Program-made: the position numbers and the translations under genes
In this document: piece by piece, positions 34,087-42,213 of the stretch
Layout of the letters: each line of letters begins with the position of its first letter
How positions within the stretch are numbered: the stretch's first letter is position 1
The notes under the pieces: generated by a model
Databases searched by the model: none
What the model saw: only the letters and a program-made list of their open reading frames with translations
Told to the model about the DNA's origin: nothing
Assembly: GCF_002532535.1 (NCBI RefSeq)
Contig: NZ_NQWI01000015.1
Location: forward strand, 1 to 64,000
Source of the DNA: Candidatus Viridilinea mediisalina
Lineage (GTDB): Bacteria > Chloroflexota > Chloroflexia > Chloroflexales > Chloroflexaceae
Length of the DNA: 64,000 bases
Reading direction: 5' to 3'

Positions 34087-35001
34087 CTACCTAAAGTAGC
34101 CCCCCACAATGAATGCCGACACAACTTGTGTCAAGACCATGAATGGGTTGCTTGCGACGAGATAACGAATATAGTTGCGCTGTGATGGGTCTTGGTATAG
34201 TTGTACTTGACTGTAAATCGGCGCAATGATCGAGAGTAGGAAGAAGCCGACCGCCCAGTAGTACCCCCAGATAAAGGCCAAGACTACCAGCAGAACTTGC
34301 GAGATTCCAATAGTTGTGTAAGCAATGATCAAGGTTGGCCGCAGGCCAATCACCACAGGCAGCGATTTCAAGCCAAGCCGCCGATCCCCTTCAACACTCT
34401 TGATGTCATTGAGGAAGAGCATGCCTGCAGCAATCGTGCCATTGATCACAGCGACCACAAACGATTGCCATGTTAACGAAGCAAAGATGAGGTGCCCCGC
34501 CAACCAACTCATGGTTACATACCCCAAACCGACCGAGGCTGGCCCAAACCAGAAGTTCTTCTTCAGCTTAATCGGTGGCTTGCTGTAGATAACCGAGATG
34601 AAGAGCCCCAACACCGCCAAGAAGACGATCCAGGGATTGCCAAAAACTAGAGAGACCAAAAAGGTCGCCGTGCCAAGAAAGATCCAATTGATCCGCGCTT
34701 CACCAAGTGTAACCAAACCGGCAGGAATGGGACGCTTCGGATCGTTGATCGCGTCCAACTCGTGGTCGTAGTAGTCGTTAATACTCTGGCTGAAGCCCGT
34801 CCCCAAAGGGCCGGTCATCAGTGCCCCCAACATGATCCAAGCCCAAGCGACGCCACTTGTCCAATCGAACGCGGCCCCGGCAGCCAACGCACCACAGATG
34901 GTAATAATCGCAGGCGAAAACCACGTGACTGGATCGGCAAGCTCAAGGTGAGCCCGTATCTTTTTGCCGAGTGGCACCTGTTTGTCAGTAGTAGAAACCA
35001 T
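34087..35001 (-). CDS. bchK: Bacteriochlorophyll c synthase BchK
   Basis: The 304-residue UbiA-type prenyltransferase has the diphosphate-binding motif NDYYDHELDAINDPKRP (about 80-96) and the second aspartate region KSVEGDRRLGLKSLPVVIGL (about 210-229), with about eight membrane helices. It esterifies bacteriochlorophyllide c with a long alcohol tail. Chlorophyll synthase paralogues (BchG) look alike; the call as BchK rests on coupling to bchU (8 nt) and the csm genes. Membrane-located. Confidence 0.87.
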   Translation of the reverse strand: MVSTTDKQVPLGKKIRAHLELADPVTWFSPAIITICGALAAGAAFDWTSGVAWAWIMLGALMTGPLGTGFSQSINDYYDHELDAINDPKRPIPAGLVTLGEARINWIFLGTATFLVSLVFGNPWIVFLAVLGLFISVIYSKPPIKLKKNFWFGPASVGLGYVTMSWLAGHLIFASLTWQSFVVAVINGTIAAGMLFLNDIKSVEGDRRLGLKSLPVVIGLRPTLIIAYTTIGISQVLLVVLAFIWGYYWAVGFFLLSIIAPIYSQVQLYQDPSQRNYIRYLVASNPFMVLTQVVSAFIVGGYFR

Positions 35002-35009
35002 ACGCCGTG

Positions 35010-36077
35010 CTATGCCTTTACGGCTTGGTAAAGAACGTGGTCGTAGCCTTCAGTCACCGTGATGTCGCGGAAGCCAAGCTCTTGCAGCAACTCTTTGTAG
35101 AGTGCGTGATCCTTGAACTCCAGCACCGAGAAGTTCATACCAATACCACAGACGTAGTGGGTCAAGTAGTCGTAGTTGGGCTTATCCTTGTCGCTAATCA
35201 CCATATCGATGATCATCACCTTACCGCCCGGCTCAAGTGCAGCATGGGCCTTCTGCAGCATCATTGTGCAGAACTGGCGGTTCATGGGGTAGAGGATGCG
35301 CGCAAACATCACCGCATCGCCCTGTGGATAGGGCTCGCGGTACATATCCACCGCCACCGGCTCAAGCCGCCCCTCCAAGCCCTTCTCGGCTGCGTTTTCA
35401 CGCACCAGATCAAGGGCCGAAGGCAGGTTGATCAGCTTGACGTTCAGGTCTGGATACTTCTGGCAGAGCGATGCGGCAATGTCGCCAATCCCACCACCAA
35501 CGTCAATCAACTGCTTCACACCACTGAGATCGGCATGATCGCGCAGCAGCTTCAGCACAAAGTGAATATTGCTGCGATGGATCGTCTCGTAGAAGATGCT
35601 ATCCTCGCGGGTGCGCGGCGGGTGCGGCACATGGCTGGTGAAATCCATCTTCCCACGGGTAACATCGGCCAGGTTGGCGTAGAAACTCTGAATCAGATCG
35701 ACCATGTAGCTCACAAAGGGCAACATGGTCATATTGCGATGCTCATCAGGCGCAGTGAAGAACTGCTCGGCAAAAGGTGTGAGCGCCCAAGCCCCCTCAA
35801 CCGGCTGTGCCAAGCCCACCTTCTCCATGGTGATGAGTAGGCGCTCTAGGCGAATCGGTACGCTGCCCGTCGTTTCAGCCAGATCATTGAGGGCGCGTGG
35901 CCCACTTGCCATAGCCTCGAATAGCCCTAGGTCGTAGGCTGCCTTAATGACAAAGAAATCCACCGTGCCCTTAAAGACCATCTCGTAGGCCCGTTCGGTC
36001 GCACGGTACAACTCCGCATCATCTTCCATGCAGCGGCAGTTCGGATTACAGCGAAACTGCGCCTGCTCTGTCGTCAT
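35010..36077 (-). CDS. bchU: Bacteriochlorophyllide C-20 methyltransferase BchU
   Basis: The 355-residue product has an N-terminal dimerisation/winged-helix region (TVDFFVIKAAYDLGLFEAMA), then a SAM fold: KQLIDVGGGIGDIAASLCQK (about 193-212), LINLPSALDLVRENA, VMFARILYPMN and GGKVMIIDMVISDKDKPNYD. This matches BchU, which adds the C-20 methyl that separates BChl c from BChl d and shifts chlorosome absorbance. A Cys-rich start (CNPNCRCMEDD) is notable. It has a good sigma-70-like promoter just upstream. Confidence 0.92.
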   Translation of the reverse strand: MTTEQAQFRCNPNCRCMEDDAELYRATERAYEMVFKGTVDFFVIKAAYDLGLFEAMASGPRALNDLAETTGSVPIRLERLLITMEKVGLAQPVEGAWALTPFAEQFFTAPDEHRNMTMLPFVSYMVDLIQSFYANLADVTRGKMDFTSHVPHPPRTREDSIFYETIHRSNIHFVLKLLRDHADLSGVKQLIDVGGGIGDIAASLCQKYPDLNVKLINLPSALDLVRENAAEKGLEGRLEPVAVDMYREPYPQGDAVMFARILYPMNRQFCTMMLQKAHAALEPGGKVMIIDMVISDKDKPNYDYLTHYVCGIGMNFSVLEFKDHALYKELLQELGFRDITVTEGYDHVLYQAVKA

Positions 36078-36102
36078 TGCCGTCTTTCCTTCTGCTGCAA
36101 CG

Positions 36103-36118
36103 CCCAGGCACGCCTGGG
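36103..36118 (-). promoter_or_regulatory. Dyad in bchU leader
   Basis: CCCAGGC and GCCTGGG are separated by two bases, a perfect 7-bp dyad between the predicted bchU transcription start and its ATG (36077). It could be an operator or a small leader hairpin. Confidence 0.4.
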
Positions 36119-36147
36119 AGATGGACGCTCACGCTCTTTGGATTTGT

Positions 36148-36175
36148 ATTATAGTACAAAACGCGTATATGTAAA
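36148..36175 (-). promoter_or_regulatory. Predicted promoter of bchU-bchK-csmM-csmN
   Basis: On the minus strand TTTACA (36170-36175) is followed after 16 nt by TATAAT (36148-36153), about 70 nt upstream of the bchU ATG. The -10 lies inside a dyad TTTGTA-N6-TACAAA (36143-36160), a plausible repressor site. No other comparable promoter is seen between bchU and csmN, so it may drive all four genes. Confidence 0.6.
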
Positions 36176-36178
36176 ACA

Positions 36179-36886
36179 TCAAGCCGGAAGCGGCTCAGCC
36201 ACACTCTCAAACCAGAGGGGAATCACGGCGGGCGCACCATACCAGGTGCGTGGTGCGTTATAGGGTGCGTGGCGCGCCCCCTCCAGCATCAGGTTGTCAG
36301 CCCCCTCCAAGTAACAGCAGTGGGTCGGGATGATCCCATCACCCATCTGACGCCCATCGCCAAACGAGGTTTCGTAGGAGCGAAAGGCCAACATCTGCTC
36401 TCCGTTGCCAAAAAAGCGCCGCCCCAGCACACTCCGCCCAGCCACCGAGGTGTAGCGTATGTGCTCGTAGAAGGCACCCGGATAGCGTTCGTTGATCAGC
36501 GCCCCAAAGCCTTTGACCCAGACTTCATAGGTGGTATGGGCCGTGCCCAGGGTTGTCAGGCTGGCCACATGGCGCTGGCCATCATACGTTATCCCATTGT
36601 AGGGCAGATGACCAAGGTAGGCTCGCGCCACACGCCCGCCCGCACTATGGCCGATCAGATCGATCCGTTCGGCCCCGGTCTCTTGCAGGGCCAATTCAAC
36701 GGTACGGGCCAACACATTGAGCACCGGCGTAAAATCGGGATCGCGCACCTTCGCCCACTCGATGCGCGTAAAATCGGTAATATAGACGATACGATTGTAG
36801 GGCGGGGCGGCCAGGGTACGCGCCATACCCACATAGTCTTTGGGCGACGAGAGCCAGCCGCCTAGCAGGACGATCGGTTGGGCCAT
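36179..36886 (-). CDS. Alpha/beta-hydrolase, lipase/esterase-like
   Basis: The 235-residue product begins with IVLLGGWLSSPKDY and has the nucleophile elbow LIGHSAGG with Ser81. An acidic residue follows in FGDGRQMGDGIIP, and a late His in EGARHAPY is a catalytic candidate. It resembles small lipases with a lid-free fold. It ends at 36179, only 3 bp beyond the bchU -35 box. Location within the pigment cluster suggests a lipid or pigment-ester substrate, but this is inference. Confidence 0.78.
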   Translation of the reverse strand: MAQPIVLLGGWLSSPKDYVGMARTLAAPPYNRIVYITDFTRIEWAKVRDPDFTPVLNVLARTVELALQETGAERIDLIGHSAGGRVARAYLGHLPYNGITYDGQRHVASLTTLGTAHTTYEVWVKGFGALINERYPGAFYEHIRYTSVAGRSVLGRRFFGNGEQMLAFRSYETSFGDGRQMGDGIIPTHCCYLEGADNLMLEGARHAPYNAPRTWYGAPAVIPLWFESVAEPLPA

Positions 36887-36936
36887 CCTTGCTCCTTAAG
36901 GTTGCTTTACCATCTTGCGAGGATGCGCGAGCTTCG

Positions 36937-37048
36937 CGTCTTTACATCCTTGCATCTTCACGTCTTCGCGCCCTCGCATCCTCGCGTCCTCACGCCCTCA
37001 CGTCTTCTCGCCCTCGCGTCCTCGCGCCTTCGCATCCTCGCATCCTCG
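36937..37048. repeat. Octamer tandem repeat (CGTCCTCG-like)14
   Basis: Fourteen 8-nt units of the pattern C(G/A)(T/C)C(C/T)T(C/T)(G/A) fill the gap between the hydrolase and the gene ending at 37054. Units vary (CATCCTCG, CGCCCTCA, CGTCTTCG), indicating an old array. Confidence 0.85.
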
Positions 37049-37053
37049 CTCAA

Positions 37054-37794
37054 CTATTCCTCTGCAGCGGGCTTATGCTTCTTATCGCCACCATTGCCAT
37101 TGGGAGCATTGACTTTAATCGCCCGCCGGATGCGCCCAGCGTGAGGTGCCGAGATACCAGCGGGGCTCGGCAGACTCTCAACGATGTTCGTCACCACCGA
37201 GCGGCCAAAGCGCACAAAGTCATCGGTCTGAAAGCGTGTCCAGTAGCTATAGAAGTTCCAGACATCGGTAGCGGTGGCGCGCACTTCGCGGGTAAACTGC
37301 TCGAGCCCTTGGGGTGGCAGCGCACCCCGCACAAAGCCGCGTACCATGTAGCTAACGGGCTGCACATAGCCCTCAACCGGCACCGGATTGCCATTCGTAT
37401 CGAGGCGTGTCGGTGGCTCGGCCCTAGAGGTCGGGCCAACAAACCGCACCTCTGCCGGTTCGCTCTGCTCCTCAGCCGCTTCACCCTTGGCAGCATCCTT
37501 GGGCTTAGGTTGCGACGTACGGAAATTGATCGGCCCATCCATACGCACCGGCTTCCACGCGGGCTGCGCGGGCGGCGTATAGCTCGGTGCAGCCGCGACT
37601 TGGGCAGGCTCATAGCTTGCCACCGCCGTCTGGGCAGGTGCGTAGTCCTCTAGGTTTTGGGTAGGGCGTGTACTGGTTGCGGGCGCACGAGGAAACTCGC
37701 GCAACGACGACTGATTGGCAGGCATCTCCCAGTCGAGTTTGAGAAACTTGCGTAGCCAGTCGGGCATCCAACTGTACGATTGTGGGGCGGACAT
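37054..37794 (-). CDS. Unknown protein of the chlorosome cluster
   Basis: ATG 37794 (MSAPQSYSWMPDWLRKFLKL) follows GAGAGG and gives 246 residues. The N-terminus is an aromatic amphipathic helix. Residues 25-130 are Pro/Ala-rich and probably disordered. Residues about 135-215 are more conserved-looking (VEGYVQPVSYMVRGFVRGAL, VWNFYSYWTRFQTDDFVRFG). The tail is basic. No family recognised. The amphipathic start and its place between chlorosome genes make an envelope-associated role possible. Confidence 0.6.
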   Translation of the reverse strand: MSAPQSYSWMPDWLRKFLKLDWEMPANQSSLREFPRAPATSTRPTQNLEDYAPAQTAVASYEPAQVAAAPSYTPPAQPAWKPVRMDGPINFRTSQPKPKDAAKGEAAEEQSEPAEVRFVGPTSRAEPPTRLDTNGNPVPVEGYVQPVSYMVRGFVRGALPPQGLEQFTREVRATATDVWNFYSYWTRFQTDDFVRFGRSVVTNIVESLPSPAGISAPHAGRIRRAIKVNAPNGNGGDKKHKPAAEE

Positions 37795-37852
37795 AACCGT
37801 ATCCTCTCGTTGCAAAGCGCGGCCAAGCGCGCAAACCATATGTTAGCCAGCC

Positions 37853-38737
37853 CTACCCAAAAGCAAAGAAGCGACGACGCTGACGTGTATGGGGCGCAAA
37901 ACAGAAGTCAATGATGCGTCCCAGATCGTCGCCTGGGTAGCGCCGGTCAAGGGTAACAATCGAATCAAGCACGTAGGCTACCTGATCAGCGGGCAAAGAG
38001 GTGCTACAACGCACGAGGCGTCCAAGCAGTTTGCGCCGCAAATCGAGACTGTAGCGTAGCGAAACGACTGCCAGCTTCCCCAAGAGCGCATCGCGCAGTT
38101 CGAGATCATCGGTAAAGCGCTTGAGCCACTTCTGTAACCCAATCCGGTCACTCTTATCAAGGTAGAAATTGACTAGGTCGGAGAGCGCTACATCGTTGGT
38201 CAGCTCCATCAACTCATTCCAACGCTTGTTGAAAGGCTGGCGACTAAAGGCCTTCAACTCCATCAACTGATTGATCAGATTACTCGCGGTATAGTAGGGT
38301 TCGCGCTCGAAGAGGCGTTGCAGACCGGCTTCACGTTCAGCCAGCAGCGAAACCGCCTCGCGCAGCACGCCATCAGATTCATCGTAGCCGCCACGGCGCA
38401 TGTGCATCTCGTGGGCCAATTCGTGCAACGCGATCCCAATCGTGCCATCTTCGTCCCAACGCCCTAAGCTCACAAACGAGCCGCTGCGCGGCGAGAAGCT
38501 ACCACTATCAACCCAGGGGCCACTTGTACGCCCGCCATCGAGTGCCTCAAAGGTCAAACGCTCATTGAGGACATCGCTGGAGAGTTCACTGCCCCACATG
38601 GCGTTCGCCAAACGACGCACCTTGCGCGCCATCTGGGCCGGGCGATAGCGGTACTGACCAACCGCTAACACCTGACTACCAGCATTATCCATATTGATGG
38701 TCGCCTGCTGGCCATTAGCACGAAGAACAAGCTGCAT
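37853..38737 (-). CDS. HExxH-motif protein, putative metallopeptidase
   Basis: The 294-residue product has HELAH at residues 105-109, followed by EMHMRRGG. The preceding segment (DEDGTIGIAL) is a strand, the usual layout of zincin active sites. A third zinc ligand is not obvious, though Glu residues in GVLREAVSLLAERE are candidates. The rest is helical. It lies in the chlorosome cluster next to an alpha/beta hydrolase. CsmA is known to lose its C-terminal part, so a maturation protease role is attractive but untested. Confidence 0.6.
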   Translation of the reverse strand: MQLVLRANGQQATINMDNAGSQVLAVGQYRYRPAQMARKVRRLANAMWGSELSSDVLNERLTFEALDGGRTSGPWVDSGSFSPRSGSFVSLGRWDEDGTIGIALHELAHEMHMRRGGYDESDGVLREAVSLLAEREAGLQRLFEREPYYTASNLINQLMELKAFSRQPFNKRWNELMELTNDVALSDLVNFYLDKSDRIGLQKWLKRFTDDLELRDALLGKLAVVSLRYSLDLRRKLLGRLVRCSTSLPADQVAYVLDSIVTLDRRYPGDDLGRIIDFCFAPHTRQRRRFFAFG

Positions 38738-38760
38738 ACGTCATTTTCCTCTAGGTTTGC

Positions 38761-39774
38761 TTAACGCACACTGCGTAAAAAGAGCCGCAGAATCTGGATC
38801 ACCTGTTCAGGCAATTCAAAGAGAATGAGGTGACCACAGCGCGGTACCTCAAGGTACTGCCCATTGGGCGCCAATTCCATCAATGCACGGCCACCTTGGG
38901 GCCGCATAATGGGATCACCGGAGCCAGCGACCAAGAGAGTTGGCTGCTGTACGCGGGCCATCTGTTCACCAACGAGATCAAGGACTTCGCGGCGCGCTAA
39001 TTCCTTGGCCGAAACACGAACGGCTGCCGGGTCACAGCAGCGCAAACTCAAGTTTGCCAATTTTACATCACCAACCGAAGCGGTATTCTTGGACATTACC
39101 ACCAAGGCGTAGATGTAGGGAATCCACCAGAGACCCCGCCGTTCAATCGGACGCAACACTTTGTTGAAGACGAAGTTAAGCGTACCGGGCGTCATGGCTG
39201 AGGCAAGGGCGTTGTAGGGGATCAGGCTAAAATTGAAGAAGACCAGCGAACGCACCCGTTCGGGGTGGAGGTCGGCATAGCGCAACGAGACGAAGGCCCC
39301 CAGCGAGAAGGCCGCAACGTGGTGCGGGGCCAACTCGAGGGCATTCGCAAAGGCAAAGAGGTCGTCGCTAAAGCCCGCCACGGTATAATTTTCATTTGGA
39401 TCGCTATCGGAGAAGCCGTGACCCTTGAGATCGTAGCAGATCACGCGATAGCCTGCAGCGGCCAACGGCTCAAGGATATGGTGCCACCAATAGGCCGAGC
39501 AATCCCAGCCATGGACAAGCACCAAGGGCTCACCAGTAGGCGGGCCAAGATCCATGTAGTGGTGTACCACCCCATTGGCCTCAATAAAGCGCGCCCGATC
39601 CATCAGACGCTGTTCCGCCTCCAAACGACGACGCTCACGCGCACTGAGCTTGCCGTCCAACTTGGCGGCAACCTCAGCATAGTAGGTACGATACTTGGCG
39701 GTAGCCAGGGGCGAGCCAAGGGCATCAGACCCATGTAGGGTAGCATCCACAAGTTCATCATTGCGGCCAGCCAT
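38761..39774 (-). CDS. Alpha/beta-hydrolase
   Basis: From ATG 39774 the 337-residue protein has an N-terminal helical extension of about 60 residues, then the hydrolase fold: LVLVHGWDCSAYWWHHIL (oxyanion HG), ICYDLKGHGFSDS, the nucleophile elbow HHVAAFSLGAFVSL, a late VAGSGDPIM acidic strand and CGHLILFE His. The triad seems complete. It follows the third ArsA-type gene by 38 nt. Substrate unknown; BChl-pathway hydrolases such as BchO are distant analogues. Confidence 0.8.
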   Translation of the reverse strand: MAGRNDELVDATLHGSDALGSPLATAKYRTYYAEVAAKLDGKLSARERRRLEAEQRLMDRARFIEANGVVHHYMDLGPPTGEPLVLVHGWDCSAYWWHHILEPLAAAGYRVICYDLKGHGFSDSDPNENYTVAGFSDDLFAFANALELAPHHVAAFSLGAFVSLRYADLHPERVRSLVFFNFSLIPYNALASAMTPGTLNFVFNKVLRPIERRGLWWIPYIYALVVMSKNTASVGDVKLANLSLRCCDPAAVRVSAKELARREVLDLVGEQMARVQQPTLLVAGSGDPIMRPQGGRALMELAPNGQYLEVPRCGHLILFELPEQVIQILRLFLRSVR

Positions 39775-39812
39775 CCCGGCACCTCCCTTACGCAGCACAG
39801 TTCATGCTGCGA

Positions 39813-40922
39813 CTATTCGACCCAGAGGCGAAGCACCTCAACCGGATCAACCTTAGCCCGTAGTCGCCCGCCGGTCACAATCCCAGGGAGTAGCACATGG
39901 CGGCGCAACGGGCCGAGTTGCACCACAACCTCCTCGTTGGTCAAGGCAATATCGAGGGTCTTGGGATCAAGGAAGGGAATGTAGAGCTTCAATTCACGAT
40001 CACCCGCTGGTGGCAGGGGCTTAATGGCGGGATCACAGACATCGCCATCATCGTAGAGATGCGCCCCACGCAACGCCCACGTATCGCGGTCGGTGATACT
40101 CGCCGCTAAGGGGCCAATCCGCAACTGCGGGCGCACATTACTGGCCTCAAGCGAATAGGTTTCACGCAGACTTTCAGGCACATCAGCCAGTTCACCCGCC
40201 ACGATCAACTCATCCACCGCCATACCATAGAGCCCCAGCGAGGTGAGGCTCGAGGCAACCCCAGGCATCGCCAATTCATCAGGCGTGACCACAAGGCGCA
40301 CCCGCGAGCCGGTAGCGGCATCAATGCGGGCGCGTTGCGCTTCGAGTTCAACCCGCAGATCCTGGAGCGGTGCAAAGGCACTTGGCGGCAGCAGAGCGGC
40401 TGGGATCATCGCCGCATCCTGCGAAGAGCGCGAACGGCCTGGGCCACGGTCGAGGCCCACAATCAGGCGCGTAAACCAGCGCAGCACATCGGGCAGCGAA
40501 ACGGTCCGAATCAGCCCTTCGGCTGAGGGGCCGTCAAGGATCACCAGATCAAAACGGCCCATCTGGCGCGCCTTCTCGGCCACCAAGAGCCCTCCGATGG
40601 CATCCATGCCGGGGAAGGAGGGAATCTCTTCAGGCCCAAGATCGCGCAGCCGGGCGGTAATCCCACTGCGTAGCGAAGGGCGAATCTCATCCCAACGCGA
40701 GCCAATCTCATCAAGGGGATTCACCTCAACTGCGGCCAGATGGGATTCCAATTCCAGCGGGCGCGGGCCAAGATTCTGGCCCAGCAACGCCCCGCTGAGA
40801 TGGGCCGGACCAACTGAAACAAGCAAGACACGCTGACCGCGACGGGCTGCGTGGCATGCTGAAGCGAGTGCCGCAGCACTCTGGAGGATTTGACTAAAGC
40901 CCGAAAAGATCAGCAAATTCAT
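39813..40922 (-). CDS. ArsA-type ATPase paralogue lacking the P-loop
   Basis: ATG 40922 gives 369 residues. The fold follows the two intact ArsA-type proteins of the cluster: first strand MNLLIFSGFSQILQSAAALA, RVLLVSVGPAHLSGALLG, LDGPSAEGLIRTVSLPDVLR, LGLYGMAVDELIVAGEL and the C-terminal beta domain (YIPFLDPKTLDIALTNEEVV). Where the others have GKGG(V/T)GKT it has SGFSQILQ, so the nucleotide-binding Lys is lost. The switch region DPAHS is GPAHL. It is probably a non-hydrolysing partner of the neighbouring ATPase, 1 nt away. Confidence 0.8.
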   Translation of the reverse strand: MNLLIFSGFSQILQSAAALASACHAARRGQRVLLVSVGPAHLSGALLGQNLGPRPLELESHLAAVEVNPLDEIGSRWDEIRPSLRSGITARLRDLGPEEIPSFPGMDAIGGLLVAEKARQMGRFDLVILDGPSAEGLIRTVSLPDVLRWFTRLIVGLDRGPGRSRSSQDAAMIPAALLPPSAFAPLQDLRVELEAQRARIDAATGSRVRLVVTPDELAMPGVASSLTSLGLYGMAVDELIVAGELADVPESLRETYSLEASNVRPQLRIGPLAASITDRDTWALRGAHLYDDGDVCDPAIKPLPPAGDRELKLYIPFLDPKTLDIALTNEEVVVQLGPLRRHVLLPGIVTGGRLRAKVDPVEVLRLWVE

Positions 40923-40923
40923 A

Positions 40924-42165
40924 TTAAGCGGCCTCAACCCTGAATTCGTCGGTCGCATTGACCTGCGAATCATCATCGTTCAATTCCACACCTTCGCGGA
41001 ATTCCAAGCGCAGGACATTATCTTCGTAGCGATGATCGCCCATTGTGCAATTGTAGAGAATACGTGGCAGCGCAATAGTACGCTGAATTCGTCCTACGGT
41101 CAATGTCAAATCTGGCCCACTGCGGGTCAAATCCATCGTCTGCTCTTCATCCATGAAGGGCAGCTTGAGGCAGAGGTCATACTGACCGGGTTGACCCTCA
41201 TCATTCCACTGTTCAAGCCAAATCGGGCGCTCATCAAAGAGCATCGCGCCGGGATCAGCAAGGCCAAAGGTGGACTGACCCACCGAACTCAGGGCCGGCA
41301 GACCAATCGGCTCACCGCCTTGCAGAACTGTGCGGAAGATGGGCGTGGGCGCAAAGCTATGCTCAATATCTTCCAGATAGTCGCGTTGCAGACTCACCCA
41401 ATAGTCAAAGTAGGGGCCCAGATCCTCACGCTGCGGCAGGATTTTATTGACCATCACGGCATCAACCATCATGCCATAGAGATTGAGGAAGGTGTAGGCC
41501 CGTCGGGTTTCGAGCAGGGGCAACTTTTCAGGGTTGAGCACCAAACGCAGAGAAATATCGGGACTAAGCAAGAAGTTGGCCAATTGCTCCATGCGCTCAA
41601 GCAAGCCACCGACCTCATCGAAGAAGCGATCATCGGGCAGATCGCGCTTAAAGGGGCGCGCAAAGTTGGCAAGGCCACGATAGACACGGAAGAATTTCTT
41701 GCCCGCATCGCCACCGATAATCATCTCAGGGTAGGCCAAGAGGCGCAACGTATTGCCTGTGGGCGCAGTATCGAGCACAATCGCATCCCAGCGACCGCTC
41801 TGGGCCTCACTCATGACCCGTTGGAGTGCAAGGATTTCATCAAGGCCGGGCTGATTCGCCAACTCAGCGGCAGTCGAGCGATCAATCCCACGGCTCGAGT
41901 AGGTCGAAGCGACAAACTGCTGAAAGCCACCAAGGTTATGGCGCCACTCATAGATCGTATCAACTTCGAGGGCATAGAGGCCGGGCGCAATCGTTGTCGG
42001 GCGATCGCGGCTCACCGCCACCCCAAGGGCATCGGCGAGCGAGTGAGCCGGATCGCTAGAGAGGACAAGGGTACGGCGCCCCGACTGTGCCAAAAGCGCA
42101 GCCGTAGCCGCCGAAATGGTCGTCTTCCCCGTACCACCCTTACCCGAATAGATAATGACACGCGT
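40924..42165 (-). CDS. ArsA/Get3-type ATPase in chlorosome cluster
   Basis: ATG 42165 gives 413 residues. The deviant Walker A is MTRVIIYSGKGGTGKTT (residues 8-16); the switch I DPAHSLADALG, the LDTAPTGNTLRLL and the MVNKILPQ regions are intact. The C-terminal small beta domain (QYDLCLKLPFMDEEQTMDLT) resembles the Hsp20-like tail of some ArsA homologues. ArsA/Get3 enzymes move anions or insert tail-anchored proteins. With no arsenite genes nearby, a role in loading chlorosome envelope proteins is a reasonable inference. Confidence 0.85.
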   Translation of the reverse strand, partial: TRVIIYSGKGGTGKTTISAATAALLAQSGRRTLVLSSDPAHSLADALGVAVSRDRPTTIAPGLYALEVDTIYEWRHNLGGFQQFVASTYSSRGIDRSTAAELANQPGLDEILALQRVMSEAQSGRWDAIVLDTAPTGNTLRLLAYPEMIIGGDAGKKFFRVYRGLANFARPFKRDLPDDRFFDEVGGLLERMEQLANFLLSPDISLRLVLNPEKLPLLETRRAYTFLNLYGMMVDAVMVNKILPQREDLGPYFDYWVSLQRDYLEDIEHSFAPTPIFRTVLQGGEPIGLPALSSVGQSTFGLADPGAMLFDERPIWLEQWNDEGQPGQYDLCLKLPFMDEEQTMDLTRSGPDLTLTVGRIQRTIALPRILYNCTMGDHRYEDNVLRLEFREGVELNDDDSQVNATDEFRVEAA

Positions 42166-42213
42166 CATAGGTTGAGTACTCAGGGCAAGGCATGCCACGC
42201 CCGCTGACGGCTT

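Noticed and set aside
40924-42165. Arsenite efflux function for the ArsA-type genes
   Set aside because: No arsB, arsD or arsR gene is nearby, and all three paralogues lie in a chlorosome/BChl cluster.
41032-42207. 391-codon plus-strand ORF opposite the ArsA-type gene
   Set aside because: The minus strand encodes clear GKGGTGKT and other ArsA motifs; the plus-strand protein has no recognisable feature.
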